Source: Cladochytrium replicatum (lineage: Eukaryota; Chytridiomycota; Chytridiomycetes; Cladochytriales; Cladochytriaceae). From it: a stretch of DNA of 64,000 bases. The notes beneath the pieces are model-generated. The model saw only the letters and a program-made list of their open reading frames with translations. It had not been told where the DNA came from and did no database searches. The stretch spans positions 124,001 to 188,000 of the forward strand of contig JAHLKD010000011.1 of the NCBI GenBank assembly GCA_025526935.1. Direction: 5' to 3'. Shown one piece after another: positions 10,601 through 20,600 of the stretch; the first letter of the stretch is position 1, and each line of letters starts with the position of its first letter. The translations under genes were made by a program, and so were the position numbers.

Positions 10601-11895
10601 CGGTGTTCTATGAGTCGATTCCATGATACCAAGTTGTCAGACAGGTTCGGAGCGAAGTACACTTCACTAAGGATCACCTCCCTCTCCCGCCCTCCAACTG
10701 ATACCAGCAATCGAACTCTTCCGATCCCGACAACCTTGAGTCCTGATCCAGCATTTGCGGTGTCGATCTCAATCGGAGTAATCTTCCGCAACTCGATGAA
10801 CGCCCTTTGATCGTTGCACAGGTGGTGCGAAGCCCCAGTGTCGAAGAACCACTTAGAAGATCGATCAGAGAATCTCTCCGAAGCCATGAACGCAATCGCA
10901 GGTAGCGTTACTTCGTTTGCGTGCCCACCGCTTCTTCCGCCACCGCGGTTGGATCCTCCATTTCCTCGACCGCGTCCTCTACCGCCGCTCCCTCGACCTC
11001 GACCGCCTCTTCCAGTACCTCGTCCGCCACCTCGACCTCCTCGACCTCCGCTACCACCTCGTCCGTTTCCAGAGCCTTGATTTGAACCACCCAAACTCGA
11101 GGTCTGGTTAGGACAGTTGGCAGCGAAGTGGCCTGGCTGGCTACAGTTCCAGCAAAGTCGTTGGTTGCCGCCGGAGGTCTGATAAGCTTGATCTCGACTG
11201 TTACCTTCCTCGTTTTCGCGACTTCGTCGTTTGCTTTCGTCGTCGAGAAGTCGGCCGACAACATATTGGTAGTCCTTTCGGCGGGTGTCATCCTCAACGT
11301 CAATTGTGGCAATCACAGTATCGAATTCCGGAGGGAGGGAGCTGAGCAGGTAGATGATGTGCTGGTCTGGGGAAATGGAATCACCAATAGCGGTCAGTCT
11401 CTGGACAATCATGGCAAGTTCCGAGATGTGGGTCTTAAGATCAGACCCGGTACTCATCTTTTTCCCCATTAGCTCGCGTCGGAGTGTGATCCTGTTGACG
11501 TTGGCCTGGCGCTGGTACATCTGATCGAGGGCTACGAGCATCGCCTTTGCGGTGTTCGCGCTGGTGACAAGCGAAAGTACGACGTTGCTGAGCTTCCCGA
11601 TGATCTTGGATCGGGCCTTGCGATCATCCAGAACACTTTCTTCATGGGCGGCGATTTCGGCCTTGCCAGCATTGCTAGTCTCGTCAAAACCAGTTCGCAG
11701 TCGTGGGTCAGGATTTGGTCCCTTGTCGACAACTGTCCAGAGCTCCTTGCCCTCGAGATAGGCCACCATGCGGAGTCGCCAGGTATGATAATTCTCTCCG
11801 TCAAAGACAAAGAGATTGTCATCCTGAGCTATGCGGGTCATGAGCGCCGTTGGTTTCGGTTGTTGTTGGGAAGAGCGAGAATCCATTGCTACCAT
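7633..11895 (-). CDS. Copia Gag-Pol polyprotein, copy 1 (integrase Asp changed)
   Basis: A 1420-residue polyprotein with copia domain order: Gag, CCHC knuckle (about 248-261), an RGG-rich block (about 272-330), protease (DTG near 352), integrase HHCC and core, reverse transcriptase with YVDD (about 1100), and RNase H (ADADHAGDP, about 1263). Compared with copy 2 at 30444, the residue at the first catalytic aspartate of the integrase (position 550) is Gly (codon at 10246-10248), so this copy's integrase is probably inactive. A few other substitutions also differ. The start ATG uses the last base of the 5' LTR. Confidence 0.95.
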   Translation of the reverse strand: MVAMDSRSSQQQPKPTALMTRIAQDDNLFVFDGENYHTWRLRMVAYLEGKELWTVVDKGPNPDPRLRTGFDETSNAGKAEIAAHEESVLDDRKARSKIIGKLSNVVLSLVTSANTAKAMLVALDQMYQRQANVNRITLRRELMGKKMSTGSDLKTHISELAMIVQRLTAIGDSISPDQHIIYLLSSLPPEFDTVIATIDVEDDTRRKDYQYVVGRLLDDESKRRSRENEEGNSRDQAYQTSGGNQRLCWNCSQPGHFAANCPNQTSSLGGSNQGSGNGRGGSGGRGGRGGGRGTGRGGRGRGSGGRGRGRGNGGSNRGGGRSGGHANEVTLPAIAFMASERFSDRSSKWFFDTGASHHLCNDQRAFIELRKITPIEIDTANAGSGLKVVGIGRVRLLVSVGGREREVILSEVYFAPNLSDNLVSWNRLIEHRLKLYGAGKKIQIGRNNEIVMEFTQDKTCNLFALDLSRSIARVARRNDATADLITWHRRFGHAGFNRIEEAQKLVEGMEIDGTERLDPCPTCVKAKLTRTSFPRIKDIDVNSHSTLYIGLQGPIKPPTYGGAIYAAVAAHRNSGFLVVRPLKTKDLAFEFSQDAVREIGLLTGKEVQVVVTDNAKELISQKYEAWARKRGIQHHTTMPYTPMQNGPVERANRTLQNLTRAMLNEAGANSKLWGEAMVTACYLNNRLPRKIGKTSITPLEAATGRKPNVSKLRTWGCVAYVHDPLPSGKLADRAIPGIFVGYEAFGFRVWDPKRKVMMRSKSVVFDEKHTWNERALTDALELVSFENLPQHRDSAKPLKHTDLASNNSDSDDSSYRDSDSDDSEGEVETNSRDKDTESEDDEVEVQDPGLLKQKPSTSKIPVRRGSREKRPVERYGFEKVKQVGSARVASKRKVILHTGPRTYEEAMASLEKDDWTAAMQEEILAHRENSTWRLVPRPAGRNIIKSGWVYRYKTNAEGKMVRHMARFIAKGYSQREGEDFDETFSPVARKQTVRVVLALVVQERMVMRQYDIKTAFLNARIIDRELYYEQPEGFIEPGKEDWVCLAIRALYGLKQPPREWNSLFDDFLVTVIKLKRSDSDVCLYYRREGSSLTLVVIYVDDILVASTDEDEVNRIEELMKRRFEVSEAGSPKYYLGWEIDYDKDGGKLTISQAQYIRMSAKKCKIRFERKTPVEAGVTIFKDMGEEIEVERNEISYRTIVGQLLYPATSTRPDISFATGTVARYQNAPQYTHWCAAERVLAYLLHTPSIGIRYGRRDRLEIVCYADADHAGDPDNKKSTTGYAILINGGAVAWGSKLQTSAASSTAEAEYVALSTASDELVWVKHMLEELGYSFAAPPVVHCDNTAAIAGARNPGFKSRHIALRYHIVRGRIRSGDIDVQYIPTEDQVADIFTKGLARRRHEKLMGLLGMVDAMKEMREN

Positions 11896-12333
11896 GTAGA
11901 ATTTCGTCGTAGGCAGGTAAGATCAGATAAGAGGTACTTGTTCAATGTATTGGAAGCTTAAGACTCACACCTTTTATAGGTTCTCCCATTCCCAACAAAG
12001 CCTCCCTTAATTTGTCCTTGCCACGTCAGCAGCGGCGCTCTCCTTCCTCCTTTGGTAAGTCCCCTTCAAGTTTGCTGGTGATCCGGAATTTTCTGGAACG
12101 CTGGCTTTTGAAGTTTTCGTCGAAGAACATGAAGCCGAAATAGAAACAGAAATAAAACTTTTGGAAAACAACAAAGCTAGCGTCATGGGTTAAATCACAA
12201 GCCATTTAACATCATGTCGCAAGTTCGATTCTGAGGATCAACAATCATCCTGTTGTTATCCTCAGCCGAACTTTTTCTTTTTGAAAGTAAAAACAAAGAA
12301 GGAAAACTTTTATGAACGAAACAACACTCAACA
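11895..12333 (-). repeat. 5' LTR of copia copy 1
   Basis: The 439-bp LTR has a TATA box at 11971-11978 on the minus strand, about 80 bp before the LTR end. It should hold the promoter driving the polyprotein. Flanked on the right by the TSD GAAAG. Confidence 0.95.
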
Positions 12334-12687
12334 GAAAGTGTCCGGGTGGACAGAATCCTATTGCTAGTAACATTGATAGAGAGGTTAGCTGTACTTGACA
12401 GAGATCACTGATCACTGAAGTACCGTCAATGAGTTGAGAAAGTGTCCAGGGGGACAGAATCCTATTCTACCCAGACAGACACAGTGACACTCAGTCTCCC
12501 AGATTTCTGTCCACCCGGACACTTTCTCAACTCATTGACGGTACTTCACTGATACTTCACTGATCTCGATCAAGTACAACCAACCTCTCTACAAATACTA
12601 CTTGTAATAGGATTCTGTCCAGGCGGTCGCTTTCTCAACTCCTGGACGGTACTTCAACAGATGAACAGTCTAAACAACAATTTATAT
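12334..12687. repeat. End of array B facing an inverted dyad array
   Basis: After the copia element, array B continues with dyads at 12339 and 12443. From about 12505 the same unit appears in reverse orientation (dyad at 12508-12521, 'tttctcaactcattgacggtacttc'), with a degenerate copy near 12613-12660. These head-to-head units sit just beyond the 3' end of the hAT transposase and mirror array C at its 5' end. Confidence 0.8.
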
Positions 12688-15129
12688 TTAAAAGAGTGGG
12701 TTATCATCAGTTGCTTCCAACTCTAATACCACATCAAAATCCTCGCCAAAATTATGCACCTTTACAAAATCCTCACTAACATCACTTTTTGAATCTAGGG
12801 AATCATTTTTGAACGGTTCTTCAGCACTCAATTGATGCAACCAGTCATGACGGCACATCAACGCATTTATTGTTCTTGGAGCAAGGCGGTTGCGAGTTGC
12901 AGGTACCAAATCAACCCCGGCTGAAAACTTTCGTTCGACTGGAGCGCTTGTTGCTGGTATTCCTAAATAGTCCATTGCCATCTGGCTTAGGGCTGGAAAG
13001 TTCACACTTCCAACGGTCTTCCACCAGTCCATAATATTGATTGGCTTCCCATCAGAATCAATACCGCGGAGTACCTGATCGCCAAGATAGCGATCCAGCT
13101 CATCTTTTTCCTCAGGAATCTCTTCTTGCCAGATGAAAACGGATCTAATGGCTCTCAAGCGTTCAGCGTCCGTTTTTTTCTGTCTATCACCGGATTCGAG
13201 CAAGCTCCGCTCAAATCGTGTCGACGTGCTGGCGTGTTTCCAAAAACATCGGCACCACTGTTCTTGATTTTCCGTGACTTATACGATTCCTCCCAGACTT
13301 TCCGCACTAGGGTGACCTGATCCCTTCCTACATCTTTCTCCCAAGCCTTTGAAATTCGATAATATTGATCCTTAAAACGAGGATCGAGTACCGTAGCAAC
13401 TGCTAAACACGGGCTCTTAGCGATTGAGTAATATATTCTCAGCTTATCTAGTGCATTTCGAAATGCTTTGGTGAAAGTTTCATCTAATTCTGCCTCCTCT
13501 AGGTCCTCCAGTTGATCGATAAGACCGTTGTAAAATGGAATAACAAGCGGAAGTGTTGGATATCTAGACCCCTCGATTGCCTTTGATATAACCTCGAAAA
13601 CACTCAAACCATCCCGGATCTTCTGTAGGACCTCCCATTGCTTTGGATTTATTGACCAATCTTTCAAAGAATCTTCAAACCAGCATATTTTGTCCATTGC
13701 CTCTCGTAGCTGTAAGGCTCGTTTGACCATATAGAACGTGCTATTCCAGCGAGTTGTCACATCGATAATTGGTAATAGAGGAACCAGTTTCACAAATCGG
13801 CACGAATCAATAAATGAGCTTCGTCGTTTTGGGGAAGACCGGATCTCTGACTAGCCGTCGAAGAAGGTTTATGACATTAACGCCGGAGTTATCGTCATTT
13901 GCGACTGTGTCCCCTGCGGGCGCGAATGTATCGATAAAATCCTTTGCTGCAAGATTGATAATGTGTGCCATACACCGCATGTGTTGAGTTTCTGCAGACC
14001 ACGCAATATCCCTATCTTCCAAGAGCATCTCCAGCTTAGCACTCATGGTAAAGTTGTTTGAACCGTTGTCGGTTGTAATGCACAATAAGCGTTCACCCGA
14101 TAGCATGCCAAATTCATCCAGACACTTGACAAGCTGACTTGCCATGGCGACGCCTTCATGCTTTCCAACCATCGGAATCATCTGCAGCAGCAAGTCCTGC
14201 GGCTCCCATTCTTTTGTGATGAAGTGGGCAGTAATTCCAAGAAAAGAAATCTGGTTCTTCGATGTCCAACAGTCAGCTGTTATTGATACTTTTGAAGGCG
14301 AACCAACAATCAGACCTTTAACGAGCTCCTTCTGCCTATCGTAAAGATCCATCTCCTTTTGCTTCACTGCTTTTGCCGTCTTTGGTGTATAGTTTGGCTG
14401 AAAAGTCTTCAGCATGCTGACAAAGAACTCGTTCTCCACAACAGTAAAAGCCTGATTGTCTGCAGCAATCCAGTCCAAAATCGACCGCCACGCTACGTCT
14501 GGATTGAACACAAAGTTTTGCTCCTTCTCCTGCAAGCCGAAATTCAATGTCTGTTGTCCCTTGGGGACGATGTCCAACAGTCCAAGCGACCTGGCAATAC
14601 TTCCATGGTGGTTTTTCAGATGCCGGAGGAAGTTTTTTGTTGATCCTGTCTTATCGACCTTCTGGCTCCACTTGCATTTCGCAACCAAACATGTTCTCAG
14701 ACCATTATCAACCTTATAGTAATCCTTCGCTATGCCGCCTCGACTACCTCTACAGTCCGACATGCTATCAACATCTGCGTCTGATGAAAGCATTGATGGT
14801 TGAACTGATCCAGCTGCAGGCTCCTGTCGCACTGAAGAGTCAGCAAAACTAACGTCGGCAGGAAGCTGTGGTGCATGCTGAGAAGCCGGGCCCAACTCGC
14901 TGGAGTCATTGGAAGAAGATGTGGAGCTCGGCTCTCGAGCGCTGTTGTTGCCACCGTGTCCTGATACACGTCTGCGTTTGTCCTGCATGATGTTCCCCTC
15001 GCTGGACGCCTCTGAAATTTGGGGGGCTGGCAGACTTCGCTTCCGTGTGTCAAGCGGATGACTGTCCACCAGTCTTTGGCTTGCGTCGGACGCTGCCTTA
15101 CGCTTTGGTTTAACAAAGGCGGCGTCCAT
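12688..15129 (-). pseudogene. hAT-family transposase, interrupted
   Basis: Three consecutive minus-strand frames (15129-13807, 13793-13155, 13203-12688) together give a hAT transposase of about 820 residues. The first has a BED-type zinc finger (C and H residues around CLVAKCKWS...HLKNHH) and the catalytic-core motifs TTDNGSNN and CMAHIINLAAKDF. The second contains DVTTRWNSTF. The third is the dimerisation domain, with GIPATSAPVERKFS and ARTRL-like NRLAPRT. Breaks near 13800 (in-frame TGA and shift) and 13200 (frame shift) make it defective unless unrecognised introns remove them. It is flanked by array C upstream and the inverted array downstream. Confidence 0.9.
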
Positions 15130-15560
15130 TTTTGCTGTGGTGTGGCTGGAACGTTACCAACTCTAAGTGTCCAGGTGCACAGAAAGCACAGCTCTCGAGG
15201 TCTGTCGTGGTAGAAATTGTTTGTTACAGAACTTCCGTTGTGACTGTTGGGATTGGTCGAGGCGAAGTATGGGCGGAGTATTCAGGCAAAGCCATTGTGT
15301 CACTTTGACTACATGGCGAGACAAAGTTAGAACATTCATTATTACGTTTTTGTTTACTTATCGTGTACATTGTTCCAACCTTGATTCACGTAAGGTTGGA
15401 GGGTTGTTTCACCCGCACTTGTTTAAGTACGAGTTTTTCCCTATCAATAAAATATTGGTACTCTACATTGGGTCACTGTCTGCAGTATCGTTAAAACGAT
15501 CTCGAGCTCATTGTAAAGAGCTTACCCACCAACAGGTACACATAGCCTGCATTCCAACAG
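15130..15560. other. hAT 5' leader region, no gene
   Basis: A degenerate dyad-like motif lies at about 15165. The stretch following it (about 15178-15225) aligns loosely with 652-700 of the deleted copy, which links the two copies. No supported coding sequence. Confidence 0.5.
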
Positions 15561-15569
15561 TGACTTCTT

Positions 15570-15790
15570 GGAAAGTGTCCGGGTGGACAGAATCGTATTG
15601 CTAGTAACATTGATAGAGGTTAGTTGTACTGGGTAGAGATAACTGAAGTACGTCAATGAGTTGAGAAAGTGTCCGGGTGGACAGAATCTTATTGCTAGTA
15701 ACATTGATAGAGATGTTAGTTTGTACTTGATAGAGATCACTCAAGTACTGTCAATGAGTTAAGAAAGTGTCCGGGTGGACAGAAAGAACA
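15570..15790. repeat. Array C: dyad repeats at the transposase 5' side
   Basis: Dyads start at 15576, 15670 and 15768 (spacing 94 and 98 bp) within the same unit as arrays A and B. It is followed by the leader 'agaacaatagcttcgttttag', also found after array A. Confidence 0.9.
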
Positions 15791-15800
15791 ATAGCTTCGT

Positions 15801-15990
15801 TTTAGCTTCTCTATCACATCGGGTTTTACTCGGGTCTGACTTTTGACCCGAGAAGGGTTTTCCTACTGGACCCGATACCCGACCCGGACCCGACCCAAAA
15901 ATTTTCCATGAAAAGCCAGCACTCGGGTCGGGTACATTTGGTCAATGGACCCGGACCCGACCCGAAAGACCCTAAAACCGCCGATCCTTA
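15801..15990. repeat. Right terminus of the composite hAT-like element
   Basis: Near-identical to 781-958. The reverse complement starts TAAGGATCGGCGG and then has the CGGGTCGGGTCCGGGT block shared with the left end at 4533. Confidence 0.75.
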
Positions 15991-16030
15991 CTCTGCCGTG
16001 CTTTCCTATGCTCAAGTTGCAAGTGCTATA
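15991..16030 (+). pseudogene. LINE ORF1 fragment
   Basis: 'ctctgccgtgctttcctatgctcaag...' matches LINE ORF1 at about 2377-2418 with few changes, then the match stops. It abuts the hAT-like terminus, so the element sits between two pieces of LINE sequence from non-adjacent positions. Confidence 0.75.
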
Positions 16031-16790
16031 TGGGTTATCGTTTGGGGTCGTCTTTTTTCTCTTTGATATGAGAGCTTTTTGTCAATCGCTCTTCGTTCTT
16101 ACTTATGGACTTGTTATTCATGTATTTATTTCCAGTTTGGCAGGTTCTGTGTGGAGTTAGATTTAGTGGGGGAAAGTGGTGTTGTTTGGTCCTTTGAGTT
16201 GATGTGACCAATGTGTTTGACCACAGGTATGCCCACATGCACTGTATTCTTGAATATAGCAGTTGATGTGACCAATGTCTTTGACCACAGCATTCCCTGG
16301 TTGCCTGATCAAGCTTGGGTGGTATAGAGCCTGCCTGATTATTAGGCATATACACACCCTGGGAGAACAGGTACTGGGCCAAGAGACGGAACCTGGACGT
16401 ACAGCTAATGCCGTACTGCCAGGAGAAGCCATTGGTTTTAACAGATACTATCGAGATACACACAAATCATCGTATCTACCGCCACATAATTCAATAAAAA
16501 ACGAACAAGATAACATCTGATTTGGACACCTCTGAGAGTGACAGTGATTCAGATACAATACTGAACAATTTTCTTGCGACCAAACTACCAAGGCCGTTCG
16601 CTTGTCAGTGCTTCACCACTCCATTGCAGAAAGGGGAGTTGACTTTCTGCAAAGATGCCTTTGTAATTTGTGGTAACCTAGGTTAAGCTTTGCAATCCAA
16701 CATGGAAGGCTGGTCAATCATTAGGGCATTGGTAGAGTCAATGCCATTGACAGTGAAAGGCAAGAAACTTCATTCCCAACAAGTCCGAAC
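16031..16790. other. Unannotated stretch with a 29-bp direct repeat
   Basis: No supported gene. GTTGATGTGACCAATGTNTT followed by TGACCACAG occurs at 16198-16226 and 16262-16290, differing at one base. The rest shows nothing recognisable. Confidence 0.5.
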
Positions 16791-17560
16791 TAATTTTGGT
16801 CAAAGATAATGGAAAATGGCGGGATCATAAGTGATGCCTAAAAGATTGGCAAAACGTTTGTGTACCAATAATGTGGAGATCCACACCCAGTTTTGAGGCA
16901 CTGTTTTCAGCTCGTCGATAGCCCCTGCCCACTCCTCAACATTGTACCACCTTTGAAACAGCAGCTTTACCTTCTTCCAAACACAAAATAGAACCTGACC
17001 AAGGCTGACCAAAATCAAAGTGATCTACAGGCACATCCCAATTAGGGAACATCGCGTTTCAGCTTTTTGGAACAGTCAGTAGTGAAAAGAAATTCAACAA
17101 GATTGCTACCAATAAAACTGATGTGATGAATATCAATATATTCGTTAGGGCTACCTGAAATCCAATTGATGTGCAATAATTTTATTCGAAAAGTTGTAAT
17201 GGTCAATGCTGCGGAAAAGTGCAGCAGATAAACCTGAAGCAGCATTCTGAACTGGACCCGCAAGAGATCAGGTAGCACAATTCTGTAGAGCAACATGAGC
17301 AAAAGAACTCAAAGTAGGGGGTCTGTTGGCAGTACAGCAGCTGCAGGCGGAGCAGAGGATCCACTATAGACAGGAATGGCCTTGACCAATAGAACAACAG
17401 CACCTTCAAGTGTGGCAAAAGAAAGCAGACTCAGCAGGGACATCCAGTTGAGCCAGGAAATTGAGATCACCTGTGAAGAGGATGAACTAACTGATGGGGA
17501 GCTGCAGAAGACCATTAGCGGAAATATGAGGGCGAGAGACAGGTGACTTGACACAGATTG
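16790..17560 (-). pseudogene. Old, diverged LINE ORF1 relic
   Basis: Pieces such as DIHHISFIGSNLVEFLFTT and RFANLLGITYDPAIFHYL align with DIRHISFIGRNTAEFICT and RFAHLLRITHDPAVFHYL of the intact LINE ORF1, but several frame breaks separate them. It is older than copies 1 and 2 and lies in the same orientation as copy 2, just downstream of that copy's 3' end. Confidence 0.8.
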
Positions 17561-17689
17561 AGAAGCACATTGTTTTCCCTTCCAATCTGCAAAGCTGCAA
17601 TGTTGGTACGCATTGATTCAGGAGATTATCCTGCAAGTAATGGCTGGAATGGTGGTGTGTTTACAACCAATCATTTTGCTTGAACAATA

Positions 17690-20600
17690 TTATTATTTAT
17701 TTTGCACACACAATCATAACAATAAACAACACGCAAAGTGCCTTACAAGATGGTCATGGACCAGCACATAGGGAAGCGCGCACAGCATAAGGAAAAGCAA
17801 CAAAGCAAAACAGCAAAAGTAAACTCAAACCTGTGGCTACCCGTCATATACTGCTAAGGTGCCAAAAAAACAGGTGAGTAATAAATAATGAAAAAAGAAA
17901 ACTTTAAAGATCCACAAATGCAGGGCCAAAGAGGGAGTCTGGAGGAGAAATTTCTAATGGCAGACCCATACAGTGAAGCCAAATCTTATGGAGACAACGA
18001 AAAACTAGATACCACGGTGCAAGATTCGCTGGGTTGACAATGCGAAGTGGACAAAGGCTATCAATTGCAACATCGAGCGGAAGTTGTAAAACAGGAACAG
18101 GAACAGGAGGCAACAATAGGTCAAGACGCAAACATTCTGAAACATGAGATCTAGAGAGAGTTGCAGTGCAGCAGCGACAACACTGCTTGTGGGGGTGATA
18201 AAACAAAAATCCAACACGATACTGCAGAAGCCTCAAGATTGACGAAATAGGGAAGCATGGAGGAGCAATTGCTAGCGCATGAGGGTGGGCAGATGCAATG
18301 GGAGCAAAGCTAGCAGCTATAGAACCATAGGCAGATGAGGCTACTTGGTGAAAGTGATTTGCGATAACATCAGAAGGTTTGGGAACTACAACATTTGCAG
18401 CCGGGAAGAGGAAGTGATTGTTGAAAGGAACAGGAGAACAACGAAAGTGCTTTCCCTGGTGAAGAAAGAATGACAACATAGAGTGAACCATGTCAGGGGC
18501 ATCATCATCCAACCAACGTTGAAACATCTGAAACTGCAGATATTGAAGCCGAAACTGAAGGTCATGAAACTTAAAAAACAGCAAAACCCCAGCAATTGAA
18601 GTGGAAAATGAAAGGTGAAGAAATCGACACAAACTTTGGTGAATAAAAGTCCGAACTGTTTTGCAAACAGCAACAGAGGGAAGAATAAAGTATAAACCAA
18701 ATTCAAGCGTAGGTCGAATAAAAGACAAAAACAAATGAGGAACCACAACCAGAGAATGAGAACCAAACATCCTTGAAAAAGAAAGCAAAGCAAAAGAAGC
18801 TGCGCGCGCTTTGGCAAGTCGATGGGAAATAGTCAGTGAAACATCAAATCCAGTATCTCCAAAAAAGCAACCCAGATAACGAAATGAAGGCTTGACAGGC
18901 AGAGTTTGACCATGAAGAAGCAAAGGCGAATTAACAGGAATGGGAATTCTTGTGAGGATCACAGACTTCAAAGGAGCAAAAGAAAAGCCACGAGCTTGGG
19001 CAAACTGGTCACAAACAGAGAGAAGAACCTGCGTAGCATCCAAAGTAAGTGCAAACAAGGCCAAATCATCTGCAAATAAAAAAGAATTATATCGTGGTTT
19101 GGCAGGATGAAAGAGTGTTATAGGTGGGGCAAATGGTCGGAGGAGAAGAGGATCAAGAAAAGTGATATAGAGAAGTGGAGTGAGAACAGAACCTTGAAAC
19201 AAACCTCTAAACAAATCAAAAGCATCTGAAAAACAATTTGCAACAACCACTCTGGAAGAACAAAAATCAAACAGAGATTTCAAAACAAAACAAATCGCAA
19301 CTGTACTCCCCTAGAAAGAAGCTCAGCCCAAAGAATTGCACGATTTGTGGTGTCATAAGCTGCTTGAATATCTAAAAAACCAGCAACCCAAGGAACCTTG
19401 GCATTAGACGCACGGGTGATACATGCCTGAAGACCAAAAACACATTCCATTCCCGAGCGGTGTGATTGAAATCCCGCTTGGGCAGCATCAAGTGGGCGTT
19501 GAGACGTGATAGCAGAATAAAGATGTGGTAACAAAGCTCGCTCAAAAATTTTTCGCGCAACACACGAAAGAGCAATGGGGCGATAATTAGTAATGTCACA
19601 TTAGTAATGTCACCAAGCGTACCACATTGCTTCCAAACTGGGTGTAAAAGCCAAGATTCCATGAAGTGAGTGTAAGACTACTGTGAAAAATGGACTGAGA
19701 AAGCTGCAAGAACAATGGAGCAAGAATAGCTGAAATTGGGCGATAAAGTTCTGCACGCAGACGATCATGACCCGGGGCAGACTCCAAAGGGCAGTCCCTA
19801 ATAGCTAGAACAAAAGCTTCAACATCCAATGGCAGCTGAAAATCACACAGAACAATAGAAGGTGAAACTGGGTCAGCAGCTTGAGCATTATAGACACTAG
19901 CAAAATGATCAGCATATTTGGCTAAAGACTGAGGATCAAAATCTAAGCCATTAGCTGAAGTACGAAAGTTAGCACAGCGCCGAGCATGAGACACATGTTT
20001 CAGAAGAGAAGGCACTGATGAAGAACTAGGGTCATCAAAAAAATTGGTTTTTGTCTTACGCCTGTGTGATCTCAGAGCTGATTTGAATGCTTTGTGACTA
20101 TCACGTTGGCGAGCTCTTAGAAAAGGAAGAAGAGGGTCAGAAGAATTGTGGAGCAAGAGGGAATAATAGTCACGGAATGCTGAACGAGCCTTACTACGCA
20201 ACAAAGCAATCTCAGGGGGCAGTGGTGTGGTCGCTGGTGCTCTACGACGAGGTGTTGGTGGTCCCAATGTCAGAACTGCTGCTGCCTCAACAAAATCAAC
20301 TATAATTTGAAGTGCGGAATCAATTGCTCCCTGGGCCACTGCACAAGAAAGAGAAGTCCCCACAGGGACCTGAAGTGGTTCCAATGCTGCTGTTAGCGCC
20401 TCTGATGTTGGAGGAAGCAGAATCTTAGCAGTTTCTCTGTGCGACTTACAAATAACTTCATCCTTTAACAATCGGAGATTCCAAGAAGGTAGAGGAGGAG
20501 TCATAGTGGCCTGAGGATCTGGGATAGCTAAAGAAAATGAACGTGTCACTGCAAAATGGTCTGAAGGATGGGAGCCATAGACTGGGGTTGATCATGCACT

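Larger units (their letters stand above)
7073..12333 (-). mobile_element. Ty1/copia retrotransposon, copy 1 (full length)
   Basis: 439-bp LTRs lie at 7073-7511 and 11895-12333. They begin TG and end CA and appear identical on reading. A 5-bp target duplication GAAAG is at 7068-7072 and 12334-12338. The element runs on the minus strand. Its primer binding site (complement of TGCTACCA, 11887-11894) fits the 3' end of initiator tRNA-Met, and a purine tract abuts the 3' LTR at 7512. One polyprotein ORF fills the interior. It landed in array B of the hAT-like element. Identical LTRs imply a recent insertion. Confidence 0.97.
4533..15990. mobile_element. Composite hAT-like transposon (two genes, dyad arrays, nested copia)
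   Basis: Opposite-facing termini at 4533 (TAAGGTTCGGCGGG...) and 15990 (reverse complement TAAGGATCGGCGG...) share the outer TAAGG(A/T)TCGGCGG and then a CGGGTCGGGTCCGGGT block. Inside are an orphan 560-aa ORF, array B (split by a copia element), an inverted array, a broken hAT transposase and array C. Without the copia element it would be about 6.2 kb. The deleted copy at the left window edge carries the same orphan ORF, array and right end, which supports one unit. No 8-bp target duplication was found. LINE sequence flanks both sides but from different LINE positions, so later rearrangement is likely. Alternatively, a smaller hAT bounded by inverted arrays (about 12505-15787) inserted into an unrelated repeat. 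Confidence 0.55.

Noticed and set aside
10908-11312. Open frames antisense or shifted within the copia polyproteins (Val/Glu- or Pro/Arg-rich)
   Set aside because: Shadows of the Arg/Gly-rich coding region; present identically in both copies and without independent support.
15991-16030. LINE flanks on both sides of the composite element taken as one LINE interrupted by a simple insertion
   Set aside because: The left flank is from ORF2 and the right flank from ORF1, and no target duplication exists, so it is not a clean single insertion.
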